NCBI RefSeq assembly: GCF_000159315.1
Contig: NZ_GG669993.1
Location: 16,242 to 80,241 of the forward strand
Origin: Lentilactobacillus hilgardii DSM 20176 = ATCC 8290
GTDB taxonomy: Bacteria; Bacillota; Bacilli; Lactobacillales; Lactobacillaceae
Direction of reading: 5' to 3'
DNA length: 64,000 nt
Numbering within the stretch: position 1 is the stretch's first letter; every line of letters begins with the position of its first letter. The notes under the pieces were generated by a model, which was given only the letters and a program-made list of their open reading frames with translations, ran no database searches and was not told the origin of the DNA. The translations under genes and the position numbers were made by a program. This document shows positions 35,015 through 45,203 of the stretch, one piece after another.

Positions 35015-38000
35015 TTGAATGATTTAGTGAAGCGTTTATGTATTAAAAAAGGGTTCATTGGTGTGTTTGTTAGTGCAGGCATATTGCTGACGCTTGGGCT
35101 TTTAATTGGATTTTCAAGCCCAGTTGGAGCCGGTCGGGTATCGATTGACTTGCCTGTTTACGCAAAGGGGCGAAACGAGAATCAAGCTGCAATTGATAAG
35201 GGCAATGTGCCAAAGCTTTGGCAGTCGGGAAATCGAGGTCAGGGAATGGTCGTTGCCGTAATCGATACCGGGATTCAACCTCATAAAGATTTTCGCTTGA
35301 CGAGCCCCGGAACTGCCAAGATTTCGAGAGCCGATGCGCAACGGATGATTGCTCAAAAGGGATATGGGAGATATGTCAATTCAAAGATTCCGTTTGCCTA
35401 TAATTACACATCAAATAGTAATCAGGCAACTGAACCGGATGATGTTTCGGGGTTTCATGGGCAACACGTTGCCGGCATTATTGCCGCAAACGGTCGTTAT
35501 ACCAAGAAGCAGCATGAATATGTCGTGGGCGTTGCACCAGAAGCGCAACTATTGGATTTGAGAGTGTCCGACATGATTGACGACGAAAACAAAAATGATG
35601 TTGCCCGAGCCATTCACGATGCAGTAGATCTTGGCGCAAATGTGATCAGTATTTCACTGGGCATCAGCTTACCCAATCAGTCGTTTACTGATGAGGAGCA
35701 GGCCGCAGTTCAGTATGCCATTAATCATGGTGTGTTTGTTTCACTTGCAGGGCGGCAACTATGGTAACTCAGCAAGTATTTTTACAAATAACCCGTTGGC
35801 AAACACAAACAGGATCAATACGGCTTATCAAGAAGCCAATAGTGGCACTTTGGCTGATCCGGCAGTTTCTGCCAATTCAATGACCGTTGCCGCGGAAAAT
35901 TCATTGAAGGGTTCTCAGAATGAAATGGCATCTTTTTCTTCATGGGGACCAACTCCTGACTATACGTTAAAGCCGGATATTTCTGCTCCGGGCATGGGTA
36001 TTACTTCCACTTGGCAAAATAACACGTACGCCATGCTGGAAGGGACATCAATGGCAACACCGTTTGTATCTGGTGCAGCAGCGCTTGTCATTCAAAAATT
36101 AAAGCAATCCCAGCCTGATTTATCCGGCAGCCAGCTGGTTTCACAAACAAAAAATATGTTGATGAACAGTGCAACACCAATGAAAGATGTTAATTATCAC
36201 GGAAATATTGTCTCACCCAGAAGACAGGGTGCGGGGCAAATTAATGTGACGGCTGCTGCCAATCTCAAAGCAACGGTCCAGGATCCGGCAACCGGTATTG
36301 GCTCGGTTTCGTTAGGGCAAATCAGTAGTAGTCGTTCTTTTAAAGTTGAGCTGTCAAATCACGGATCCGTTCCGATTAATTATGCTGTTGACAATGACGG
36401 TGGCCCTATGACACAGATTCGAGATCAAAAAAAGGATGGTCAGGTACACGATATTTCATTGACTGGTGCATCGCTAACTTCCGATCAATCCAATATTGTG
36501 ATCGATCCGGGACAGAGAAAAACCCTTACTTTATCTTTGGCTATTTCACCAACGGTTAAGTCAAATCAAGTGGTGGAAGGGTACCTGCATTTTAAAGCGG
36601 ATCAACCCGGGCAGTCGTTGTCAATGCCATACTTGGCTTACTATGGTGATACGACCAAGGAACAGGTGATTGATTCGCCTGCATTTATGCCTAATAGTGT
36701 TTTTCATGGCGGCTATTTGATGGATGAGAACAACACACCTCTTGGAATCAGTGATCGGGTATCTTTAAGTGCTTATGTTAACAATCATGATAATAAGACA
36801 AATTGGCGAAAAGTGGCCAGTTATATCCATCCTGCTCGGGTGGCATTTTCACCAAATGGCGATCATCATCAAGACAGCGTCACCCCATTTGTATTTGCCA
36901 AGCAAAGCCTTGCCAATGTGAAGGCACAGATTGTCAATGATCAAGGGAATGTCATTCGAGTTATTGATCAGGAAACCCATACAGACAAATCGATTGCCAA
37001 TGATTCCGGTAACTTGGATCTCAGTACGTCGTTCAGTATGTGGCAGAATCCAAAAGCATTGCAGTGGGATGGCCGTTATATTGACCAGTCGACCGGGAAA
37101 TCCATTGTGGTACCGAATGGTCGCTATCATTATCAATTGGTTACGACCAACTATAACGATGGCGCAGACCAGCAACAATTGGCTTCTTATCCGGTTGAAG
37201 TGGATACGCGGGCTCCCCAGGCAACGGCAGTGACCTATAATCGAAAAACAGGTCGATTAACAGGACAGTTTAACGATCATGGTGCAGGATTTACCGGTAT
37301 TTCCCGCGGCATTCTGTCAACAAATGGTCATCAATTCGGCATTAAACTGACGAAAAAAGCGGCGTTGGCCGGTCAGTTTAGTGATCGGTTAACATCAATT
37401 GTAAAACAGATGCTCATGAAGCATCAGGCTAATTTGACGTTGACGGATATTGCGGGGAACAGTACAAAAGTGGCCGTTCATCGAAAACTTTCGGGGTTAG
37501 TCACAAAAAAAGCCAATGTGTCATTTGATCGGGCTCCACAACTTAAATGGTTTAAGTATGGAACCGGTAAAAACGCCTCGTCGAGTTATTTGGAAATTTC
37601 AAATAAGAAGGTCTTTACTTTATACGCAAGAGTACCAAAGGGTGTGCCGGCATTGAATGCTTATGCCAAGGATACAGGGACAAACAAAGTCGTAAAGGGA
37701 CGCCTTAATCCTAAAACGGGTGTCGTCGCTTTTGCATGTCACTTTAGTCAAACCGGTTACGAAACGATACAGGGATGGAGCCAAGTTCCACAGAAAAAAT
37801 TTGGCGCTTATTTAAAATCGCCCTCGACACTGATTGTGGTTTCCCAATTACCCAAAGCGCCACTCATAGCCAAACTAAAAAAGACGACTCCTAAGCTCAT
37901 TTCAAATGCCCAGGCACAGAAAAAAACCAAATCGATTTTTGGATCACCAATACCAAATGGCCATAAGACGTCACAACTCACCTATCGGAGAGCGCCAAGC

Positions 38001-38639
38001 AAAGGGATTAAATTTTTCCAGCTGCATGATAATGCCAGCACATTTTTAAATGCGGCTAACAGTGCAACTATTTATGATTTACAAACCCATCAGTTAACAA
38101 TTAACGGACAGGTTTCATCTCCTAACAAGCAACGATTAGTGATCCTGGCAACGCCAGACGAAGCCGATCCGGCTAACAGAGTTCGAATTTCAAAGAATGG
38201 CACATTTAAGTTCAAAGTCCCATTCAATCCGACCGAGCAACGTGGCGTTGGCTACAATTTATATACCAAAACGATACTAAGAAACGGGCAAAGTAAGGTT
38301 CAAAAACAACGCGGTATTTTGGAAATTTATTTGGATGTAGTGAAGCCGAGTCTGGCCGTCAGCGAAAACGTGGAAAACAATCGGATAAGGCTTACGGGAA
38401 CGGTTAATGATAATGTTTCCGGTGTTAAACTTGACGTTAACGGTAATAATCTCTTTTCCCAACAAAAAGATGCCGGTTTTAATAGTCATGATCAAAATCA
38501 GCCTTTAAATCCGTATCCGGACTACCAGATTAACCAATCCTATGATTTAACCCCCGGTAGAAATACCTTTACAGTCAAGGCAATTGATCAGGTTGGCAAT
38601 GTGACAACAAAAAGATTTGTCGCTAATGGTCAGGGTTGA
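35015..38639 (+). pseudogene. Subtilisin-family (S8) cell-envelope protease, frameshifted
   Basis: A gene for an exported serine protease of about 1205 residues, split into two frames. The first frame (from TTG 35015, 6 bases after GGGGGAG) has an N-terminal membrane/signal segment, catalytic Asp84 in AVIDTGIQ and catalytic His148 in GFHGQHVAG. It breaks at 35750-35752. The second frame resumes exactly at GGNYGNSAS (oxyanion Asn region) and carries the Ser in EGTSMATPFVSGAAAL (36048-36050), then Fn3-like domains as in C5a-peptidase/lactocepin. Deleting one G from GGG restores the frame (SLAGGNYGN). No LPXTG or other anchor is seen at the C-terminus. Either a real inactivation or a sequence error. 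Confidence 0.85.
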
Positions 38640-38692
38640 TAGTAATCGTCTTGCAGCGCGTTCTTTAACCAAATAATGAACATCCTAACAAA

Positions 38693-38727
38693 AAAGAGGT
38701 CAGACTAAATCGTCTTGGCCTCTTTAA
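38693..38727. terminator. Rho-independent terminator
   Basis: AAAGAGG and CCTCTTT arms flank an inner AGAC/GTCT stem; serves the protease gene and perhaps the convergent oxidoreductase gene. Confidence 0.82.
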
Positions 38728-38791
38728 TATTCCAGCGATGATCCGGTATTAATCTATAACAACATTTCTGTCGCTATACGTTTAATAAAAG

Positions 38792-39709
38792 TCAGTCTTT
38801 TGAGACGACAACTCTGCCATCGTGTTTAGATTCAAGGATCTGATGTCCCTTAATGACGCCATCAATTGTAAATGGCAGTTGATAGCCGATTTTAATCGAC
38901 AGCTTATTTTCAGACATTAATTTCAGTAGCGCAGCCAAAGCCGTCGTGTCAGAAATCTCTTGGGTCGGATGGATGTGTTTAAAAGAGACATCTTTATTGG
39001 TAGCTGGTTCAGCATCCCCAACAGTGGCAATGATGCCGCCGTTTTTAACAATGTGAACATCACTATCATTTCCATTGCCGTTTAAAGCCGCATCAAGCAC
39101 AACATCGGCAGCATCGGCCAAAACTTCAGCTGGATCCTGTTGATCATAGGCAACGTATTGCGAAACGCCAAGTGATTTGACATAGTCTGCGTTACGACTG
39201 GCGCCGACACCAATCACTTTTGCACCAAGGCCCAGAGCAACTTGAGCGGCAATTGAGCCGACGCCTCCCGAAGCACCTTTAACAATAACGGTCTGCCCCT
39301 TTTTAACGTCTGCAAAAAGATGAAGTCCCTTATAGGCAGCAAGCCCCGGTGTCACAATACCGGCGGCTTGGGTAAAAGAAACATTGCCCGGTAATTTAAC
39401 CGTGTTTGTATCTTCGCCAATTGCATATTCAGCATATGAATGGTGACCGTGGGCGACAACTCTATCACCAACTTTGAACCCGCTAACGTCACTGCCGACC
39501 TGATCGATAATACCGGCTACGTCTCTGCCGGGGATGATCCGGTGATCAGTTGCCTTGAACTCTCCGGCACGTTGCGCCCGTTCAAAATTATTTAAATTAA
39601 AAGCCTGTGTCTTGATTAACAATTGATTTCCCGAAATTTCCGGAATCGGGACTTGATATTCTTTAAAAACCTCAGGGCCGCCATTTTGTTCGTATCCAAA
39701 TGCTTTCAT
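38792..39709 (-). CDS. Zinc-less medium-chain NADP-dependent oxidoreductase (quinone reductase-like)
   Basis: A 305-residue MDR-family enzyme lacking the zinc-ligand clusters of alcohol dehydrogenases. GRDVAGIIDQVGSDVSGFKVGDRV is the catalytic-domain core and VIVKGASGGVGSIAAQVALGLGAKVIGVG is the NADP-binding fold. It belongs with quinone/enoyl reductases of the QOR class, which reduce quinones or enones. ATG 39709 lies 8 bases after AAGGAG; the long frame's upstream ATG is not supported. It is divergent from the PTS gene with about 220 bases between. Confidence 0.86.
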   Translation of the reverse strand: MKAFGYEQNGGPEVFKEYQVPIPEISGNQLLIKTQAFNLNNFERAQRAGEFKATDHRIIPGRDVAGIIDQVGSDVSGFKVGDRVVAHGHHSYAEYAIGEDTNTVKLPGNVSFTQAAGIVTPGLAAYKGLHLFADVKKGQTVIVKGASGGVGSIAAQVALGLGAKVIGVGASRNADYVKSLGVSQYVAYDQQDPAEVLADAADVVLDAALNGNGNDSDVHIVKNGGIIATVGDAEPATNKDVSFKHIHPTQEISDTTALAALLKLMSENKLSIKIGYQLPFTIDGVIKGHQILESKHDGRVVVSKD

Positions 39710-39812
39710 TAAAATCGCTCCTTTATTAATCAATTATTGCTATTCATAGTGTAATGCATGTCAGATCAAAAGCAATTAATATGTCGCTTGATTCTGACTG
39801 AAACAGTAGGGA

Positions 39813-39826
39813 AGAAACCGGTTACG
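39813..39826 (+). promoter_or_regulatory. Candidate CRE (CcpA site) upstream of PTS EIIC
   Basis: AGAAACCGGTTACG matches the CcpA site pattern (NGAAANCGNTTNCN) and lies just before the predicted promoter at 39862-39889. Confidence 0.4.
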
Positions 39827-39861
39827 TTTGATTTTAAAGCAAATTTGATTGGGGAAAAAGC

Positions 39862-39889
39862 TTGCATCCTCTTAAAAAGTCTGTAAACT
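39862..39889 (+). promoter_or_regulatory. Promoter of the EIIC gene
   Basis: A TTGCAT -35 and TAAACT -10 are separated by 16 bases. Confidence 0.5.
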
Positions 39890-39929
39890 ATGTCGAAGTG
39901 ACTTTTTTATCATAGAAGGAGGATATGAT

Positions 39930-41135
39930 TTGCTGCAATCAGTTATTTTAAAAAAGACAAAAAATGGTTTTTTAAACTTTATTAATTTATTGGCAGATAT
40001 TTTTGTACCGATTATTCCGGCAATAGTTGCTGCGGGGCTTCTAATGGCTCTTCACAATGTTTTATCTGCACCACATTTATTTATGAATGATTCGCTTATT
40101 ACTGCGTATCCAAATTTAAAAGGGTTTGCGGCGTTTATTAACGTTCTTGCCAACGCACCGTTTGCGTTTTTACCCGTTCTCATCGGTTTTTCAGCAACCA
40201 AAAGATTTGGTGGAAACCCGTATCTTGGTGGCGCAATGGGCATGATGATGGTTTCTCCAGCTTTAGTAAGTGGTTATAACGTTAGCACAGCTCTGGCCAG
40301 CCATCAGCTACCTTACTGGCATTTTCTGGGTTTGCCGGTTGCCCAAGCCGGCTATCAGGGATCTGTTATTCCGATGTTAGCTGTTGCCTGGTTGTTATCT
40401 GTTATTGAAAAACAGTGTCATAAGCGGCTACCGGAAGCATTGGATTATACGTTTACACCATTAATCACAATTTTGGTAACCGGCATTTTGACTTTTGTCA
40501 TTGTTGGACCGGTTATGCGGGATGTGAGCGATGGTTTAACATCTGGATTGCTTTGGCTTTACCAAACATCAGGGGCTGTTGGAACCGGGATACTTGGTTT
40601 ATTCTACGCACCACTTGTTATCACAGGACTTCATCAAAGTTTCCCGGCGATTGAGACACAGCTGATTGCCAATGTTAAACAAACGGGGGGCAGTTTTATT
40701 TTCCCGATTGCATCGGTTTCAAATATTGCACAAGGTGCTTCTGCTCTTGCAGTTTTATTCCTAACAAAGGATAAGAAGCAACGGGGATTGGCATCTTCTG
40801 CAAGTATGTCGGCACTCCTGGGAATTACCGAGCCTGCAATGTTCGGGATTAACTTAAAGTTGAAATTTCCATTTGTTGCATCAATGATCGGTTCTGGTGT
40901 AGCCTCTGTCTATCTTGGATTAACACACGTCTTAGCGGTTTCACTGGGATCTAACAGCGTTCTTGGCTTTATCAGCATCGCCACGACTGCAATTCCATCA
41001 TTTCTTGTCAGTTGTGTGATCAGCTTTTGTGTGAGTTTTTCAGTCACTTATCTTTATGGTCGGCGACAAGAGGTGACCGAAATGCTTCAACCAGATGGTG
41101 ATGAAAAACCTAATGAGGCGATGGCAGCTAATTAA
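39930..41135 (+). CDS. PTS EIIC protein of the glucose/sucrose/trehalose superfamily, lacking EIIA and EIIB
   Basis: A 401-residue sugar permease domain with about ten membrane segments. FVPIIPAIVAAGLLMAL, GGNPYLGGAMGMMMVSPALV, the GLHQSFPAIETQL loop and the GITEPAMFGINLKLKFPF signature place it with sucrose/trehalose-type EIIC proteins. Those normally have an N-terminal EIIB (about 90 aa) and often a C-terminal EIIA; neither is present, nor is one encoded next door. It therefore needs an EIIB from elsewhere or has a non-PTS role. The TTG start lies 7 bases after a perfect AAGGAGG. The last 20 residues are hydrophilic. Confidence 0.85.
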   Translation: MLQSVILKKTKNGFLNFINLLADIFVPIIPAIVAAGLLMALHNVLSAPHLFMNDSLITAYPNLKGFAAFINVLANAPFAFLPVLIGFSATKRFGGNPYLGGAMGMMMVSPALVSGYNVSTALASHQLPYWHFLGLPVAQAGYQGSVIPMLAVAWLLSVIEKQCHKRLPEALDYTFTPLITILVTGILTFVIVGPVMRDVSDGLTSGLLWLYQTSGAVGTGILGLFYAPLVITGLHQSFPAIETQLIANVKQTGGSFIFPIASVSNIAQGASALAVLFLTKDKKQRGLASSASMSALLGITEPAMFGINLKLKFPFVASMIGSGVASVYLGLTHVLAVSLGSNSVLGFISIATTAIPSFLVSCVISFCVSFSVTYLYGRRQEVTEMLQPDGDEKPNEAMAAN

Positions 41136-41153
41136 AATTGTTCATAAATGAGT

Positions 41154-41199
41154 AAAAACGACTGGTGAATGTGCCATAATAGGCACCCAGTCGTTTTTT
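41154..41199. terminator. Bidirectional rho-independent terminator
   Basis: AAAACGACTGG and CCAGTCGTTTT arms enclose an inner GTGCC/GGCAC stem, between the convergent EIIC and pyruvate oxidase genes. Confidence 0.9.
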
Positions 41200-41215
41200 A
41201 TTTAACTAATGATCT

Positions 41216-42964
41216 TTATTTTGATTCATTTTTGAGTAATTCTGAGAACGGTGGTTGGTCAAAAAGGTTTGACTGCTTGTTGTAGGCATCAATCGTTGCC
41301 TTGTCGAATTTTTCTGGGTCGATTGGCATAAAACTGGTATCAACCGGATCTTGATTTTTAACTTTGGCATCAATTAAAATTGGTTTTGTATTCTCGGCAG
41401 CCTGAAGTTCTTGAACCTTTTTGAAAGCCTCTGCTAAGGACTCTCGATCGGTTACTTTCAAACCGATCGCGCCCATGCTGTCCGCAAAGCCGGCCCAATC
41501 GGCACCGATAAAGTGAATCCCATAGGGTTCCTGGTTGGCAGTAATCTTTTCATGTTGAATAAAACCAAAGGCTTTGTTTTCCAAAACAACATTAACAATA
41601 GGTAGGCTGTACTGAACTTGAGTTAATAGATCCTGCATGGTCATGGAAAAGCCACCATCACCTGCGATACTGAAAACTTGGCGATCGGGATAACTAAGTT
41701 TGCCGGCGATTCCTGCCGGAAGAGCGTATCCCATTGTGCCAAACCAAGCGGACATGCTTAGTTTTTGATCGTGGTTAAACGGTAATTGGCGGATTGACCA
41801 CATCAGATTATTACCAACATCAAGGCCAAAGACGGCATCATTATCACTGTTTTCTTTGATCGCCCGAATAACCGCCTCCGGAGAAAGGCCGTTACTGTCA
41901 TCATCTGCGACCTTATTCAACCAAGCATTCCAATTTTGTTTATCTTTTTGAGCAGCTTTTAGAAATGGTGTTGGGTCAACCGCTTCGCCCATGGTATTGA
42001 GCTTTGCAAAGAATGGCTTGGCATCTGCCAGAACAGCCAGGTCAACGTCACGTTGTTTACCTAAATCTTCAACGTTGTTATTGATTTGAACAAACTTAAT
42101 ACCCTGTGGTAAGAAACGGCTAAATGGATAGTTGGTTCCTGCCAGAATAATTAAATCTGCTGCCTGAGTGACTTCGAAGCCCGGCTTTGTACCAAGTCGA
42201 CCGCGGGCCCCCATATAGTTTGGATGATCGGTTGGCATAATGCCGGTTGCAGGAGCCGTTGTCAAAACCGGGACACTGAATTTTTCAGAAAAATCAATCA
42301 TTTCCTGGCGGGCATCTTTCATACCCAGACCGGCCCAAAGAACAGGGTGTTTTGCTTGTTTTAACAGATTATAGACGTCCTCAACAGCACTCTGATCAAT
42401 TATCTTAGTGGTTGCGGAAGTAAGCGTTTTGGCCGTTTTGAACGGTTCAAAATCAATTTCTTCTCCCGAAAGGTTGTCCGGAATAATAACAATGGCAGGT
42501 CCCTTTGTCCGATAGGCATAGCGAATGGCCTCATCCATAACGTATGGAATCTGTTCGGGGGTGGTCACTTGTTTGTGAAAATCAGTCAGGTCTACGAACA
42601 TCGGATCCTGATCCATTTCCTGGAAGAAATAGGTATTCATAATCGGGGTTGCAGATTGACCGATAATCGCAACAACCGGTGCGTGATCCATTTTTGCATC
42701 GTACAAGCCATTAAATAGGTGTGTTGCGCCGGGACCGGCTGATCCAAAACTAATTCCCACTTTCCCGGTTAATTTCGCGTCAGCTGTTGCAGCCAGAGAA
42801 CCGACTTCCTCATGGCGAACCTGAATATAGTTAATGTGGTCACGTTCTTGATATAAGCCGTCTACGGTATTATTAATTGAATCTGCGGTAATCCCATAAA
42901 TATGATCAATGTTCCAACTTACTAACACTTTGGCCAAAGCTTGACCGGCTTTCATTTTTGCCAT
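41216..42964 (-). CDS. Pyruvate oxidase (TPP- and FAD-dependent), paralogue 1
   Basis: A 582-residue enzyme of the acetohydroxyacid synthase/pyruvate oxidase family, converting pyruvate, phosphate and O2 to acetyl phosphate, CO2 and H2O2. The N-terminal TPP domain has the activating Glu in VRHEEVGSLAATADAKLTG and GSAGPGATHLFNGLYDAK; the FAD domain spans the middle; the TPP-pyrophosphate motif GDGGFSMTMQDLLTQVQYSLPIVNVVLENKA begins near residue 442. A promoter (43022-43050) lies upstream. A second paralogue is encoded at 52727-54484. The two differ considerably, so specificity may differ. Confidence 0.85.
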   Translation of the reverse strand: MAKMKAGQALAKVLVSWNIDHIYGITADSINNTVDGLYQERDHINYIQVRHEEVGSLAATADAKLTGKVGISFGSAGPGATHLFNGLYDAKMDHAPVVAIIGQSATPIMNTYFFQEMDQDPMFVDLTDFHKQVTTPEQIPYVMDEAIRYAYRTKGPAIVIIPDNLSGEEIDFEPFKTAKTLTSATTKIIDQSAVEDVYNLLKQAKHPVLWAGLGMKDARQEMIDFSEKFSVPVLTTAPATGIMPTDHPNYMGARGRLGTKPGFEVTQAADLIILAGTNYPFSRFLPQGIKFVQINNNVEDLGKQRDVDLAVLADAKPFFAKLNTMGEAVDPTPFLKAAQKDKQNWNAWLNKVADDDSNGLSPEAVIRAIKENSDNDAVFGLDVGNNLMWSIRQLPFNHDQKLSMSAWFGTMGYALPAGIAGKLSYPDRQVFSIAGDGGFSMTMQDLLTQVQYSLPIVNVVLENKAFGFIQHEKITANQEPYGIHFIGADWAGFADSMGAIGLKVTDRESLAEAFKKVQELQAAENTKPILIDAKVKNQDPVDTSFMPIDPEKFDKATIDAYNKQSNLFDQPPFSELLKNESK

Positions 42965-43021
42965 GATATTGTCACTCCTAAAGGTTATTTCAATTGCTTA
43001 CTTTTTATAAGTGCAGTTAAA

Positions 43022-43050
43022 AATATAACGCATCTAGGACACGAGTGCAA
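43022..43050 (-). promoter_or_regulatory. Promoter of pyruvate oxidase 1
   Basis: On the minus strand, TTGCAC (-35) and TATATT (-10) are separated by 17 bases, about 60 bases before the gene. Confidence 0.6.
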
Positions 43051-43166
43051 CCTTTTTATTCACAAGCTTCGATCATTACCTTAAAAATTGATGTAATGGT
43101 TAGGGGAAAATCATTTTATTGACTGTGAAAAAATGTTTGTGGGCATTAAGGAATGAAGGCCAACAC

Positions 43167-43389
43167 AAAAAACGTCCATCCTGACAAAGGCCAGTCTGGA
43201 CGCGTCTAATATCTTATCCCCAATAGTTGGGCTATATCAAACCCAACAGGTAAATTATAACATGCTGGGGTAAATAATTCATCCCAGAAACCATTTATGG
43301 GGTGGCTCTATTAAATCGGTTACTAATAACCTACTTGTAGATCCACTTCATTCATAACTAAAGAGTCGTCACCATTCCCTGCGTTCATC
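43167..43389 (-). ncRNA. Candidate structured noncoding RNA
   Basis: On the minus strand a TTGTGA/TAGAAT promoter (43396-43425, spacer 18) precedes about 220 bases rich in hairpins: GGTTA-TTAG-TAACC (near 43319-43333), CTGGG/CCCAG (43264-43287), GTTGGG/CCCAAC (43226-43247). It ends with CGTCCA...TGGACG and six Ts (43167-43205). The downstream pyruvate oxidase gene has a separate promoter, so this looks like an independent transcript, not a leader. I do not recognise it as 6S, tmRNA, RNase P or T-box. The only frames in it are under 10 codons. Confidence 0.4.
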
Positions 43390-43525
43390 ATTCAGATTCT
43401 ACGCTGATGGATGCTATTCTCACAATTTGTCGGTTTTTTTATGACAGTGCACTGCATTGCTGGACGAATACTAAAGACAGAATTACAATAAACAAAAGAT
43501 TATTTAAGAAAAGGTAGGCCATAAA

Positions 43526-44296
43526 GTGAATCAACCGTTAAAATTTGACTATAATGCAGCAAAAGGCAAGCCGGAAAATATTCGTCATCCGAAGGGCTAC
43601 TGCCCATTTTGTGATGTTGCCCATTTAACTAATATTTTAGCTCAGGAACAGGACCGGATTTGGTTGGTTAATAAATTTCGAACTTTGGAAGATACATTTC
43701 AAACGGTTGTCATTGAGTCCAGTGATCATGAAGGCGGACCCTCTATCTATTCTATTGAACAGAATCGCCAAGTATTTGAATTTGCATTTAAATGTTGGCA
43801 AAAGATGATTGATTCCAATCAATACACAAGCGTGATTATGTATAAAAATTTTGGGCCATTATCGGGTGGTAGTCTGAGACATCCACATTTTCAAATTGTT
43901 GGTTTGAATGACTATGACGTTTATCAAAATATCAGTGTGGAAAATTTCACTGGTGTTTTTGTCTCAAATCAGCCACAACGGGAGATCACGCTTTCGACAC
44001 ATCCGATCATTGGGTTTGTAGAGATCAATATTGCAATCAACGGTGTTGAAAATATTGATGCTTTGGCCGATGTAGCTCACGTTATGATCGATTACCTGTT
44101 AAATGATTATATGGGTGGCCGTCTATCCTCATACAATCTGTTCTTCTATAAAATTAATGAACGGTTTTATTGCAAAATTGTGCCCAGGTTTGCAACATCC
44201 CCATATTTTGTTGGGTATAAAATTTCGCAGGTTCAAAACATGCAACGGTTAAAGGAAATTGCCGATGAAATTCAAAGCAAATTAATGAAGGCTTAG
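43526..44296 (+). CDS. DUF4931 protein (HIT/GalT-like fold)
   Basis: A 256-residue cytoplasmic protein. GYCPFCDVAHL near residues 25-35 is a zinc-binding CxxC site, and SLRHPHFQIVGL carries the HxHxQ active-site pattern of the HIT/galactose-1-phosphate uridylyltransferase superfamily. The rest fits DUF4931. Family enzymes transfer or hydrolyse nucleotide phosphates; the substrate here is unknown. A GTG start follows AGGTAGG. It is divergent from pyruvate oxidase 1 with a long intergenic region. Confidence 0.78.
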   Translation: MNQPLKFDYNAAKGKPENIRHPKGYCPFCDVAHLTNILAQEQDRIWLVNKFRTLEDTFQTVVIESSDHEGGPSIYSIEQNRQVFEFAFKCWQKMIDSNQYTSVIMYKNFGPLSGGSLRHPHFQIVGLNDYDVYQNISVENFTGVFVSNQPQREITLSTHPIIGFVEINIAINGVENIDALADVAHVMIDYLLNDYMGGRLSSYNLFFYKINERFYCKIVPRFATSPYFVGYKISQVQNMQRLKEIADEIQSKLMKA

Positions 44297-44395
44297 ACAA
44301 TTACAGGTATTTTGGATTGCTGACTTGCTTTTTTTATTGACAGGGTTACAATGATTTTTCAATCGAAATGCTTATCTTAAATTGGAGGTAACTTT

Positions 44396-45118
44396 ATGGT
44401 AAATAAGGCGTTTGTAACCGGAGCTAATCGGGGAATTGGATTTGAAATTGCAAAACAGCTTGCAGAGCATGGGTATTTTGTGATTGTCGGTGCCCGTCGG
44501 CTTGAATCAGGGCAGCAAGCAGTTAACAAATTAGTTGAAGCCGGCATTTCGGCCCTTCAATTGGATACGATTCAAATAGACTTGACCGAGTCACAATCAA
44601 TTACTGAAGCAGCGGACAAAATTAGTCGTCAACATCCGGATTTGAACTTATTGGTTAACAATGCCGGTATTGCAGGAGATATGGCAAAGCCTGCTCTGGA
44701 AACAACGGTCGCTGATTATCAGCAGACACTAAACGTTAATTTATTTGGCACATTTCAGGTGATTCAGAAGTTAGTGCCGATTTTGAAAAATAATCATGGT
44801 CGAATTGCAAATCTAACCGGTCCGTTTTCAGCCACACTTTGGTATAATCCGGCAGCGTACCGTGTTTCGAAGATTGCATTGAATGGTTTGATTCAAACAC
44901 TGGCGGTTGATTTTATTAACCAGAAACTGCCACTATCAATTTTTGGCATTTTCCCCGGTGGTGTGTCAACCGATATCAATGGTCATCGACAGGGACCGTT
45001 TATGAAAACCGTTGAAGAGGGCGGTCAGCTGGTAACTAATATTTTATTGGATGGGCAATCCCATAATGGCGATATTGTTGGACCAAACGGACATGTGTTA
45101 TCAACAGTTGATCAATAA
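44396..45118 (+). CDS. Short-chain dehydrogenase/reductase
   Basis: A 240-residue classical SDR. The cofactor-binding TGANRGIG motif is at residues 9-16, NNAG in LLVNNAGIAGDM, and the catalytic YxxxK is Tyr155 and Lys159 (YRVSK). The catalytic Ser region reads NLTGPFSAT. The cofactor and substrate are undetermined, though the Arg after GAR suggests NADP. The ATG follows TTGGAGG. It follows the DUF4931 gene by 100 bases and is followed by a terminator. Confidence 0.88.
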   Translation: MVNKAFVTGANRGIGFEIAKQLAEHGYFVIVGARRLESGQQAVNKLVEAGISALQLDTIQIDLTESQSITEAADKISRQHPDLNLLVNNAGIAGDMAKPALETTVADYQQTLNVNLFGTFQVIQKLVPILKNNHGRIANLTGPFSATLWYNPAAYRVSKIALNGLIQTLAVDFINQKLPLSIFGIFPGGVSTDINGHRQGPFMKTVEEGGQLVTNILLDGQSHNGDIVGPNGHVLSTVDQ

Positions 45119-45134
45119 TTTTTAAATTCTATGT

Positions 45135-45170
45135 AAAAAAGGCCAAAGACGATAGCCTTCGACCTTTTTT
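45135..45170. terminator. Bidirectional rho-independent terminator
   Basis: AAAAAAGG and CCTTTTTT arms with a partly paired interior lie between convergent genes. Confidence 0.78.
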
Positions 45171-45203
45171 AGTTTGCCTATTTGATGATTAATGTCGGCA
45201 TTT

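Noticed and set aside
43261-43330. GGGGTGGCTC resembling the T-box antiterminator phrase
   Set aside because: The following bases do not give ACCGCG, no specifier loop is found, and no aminoacyl-tRNA or amino-acid gene follows on that strand.
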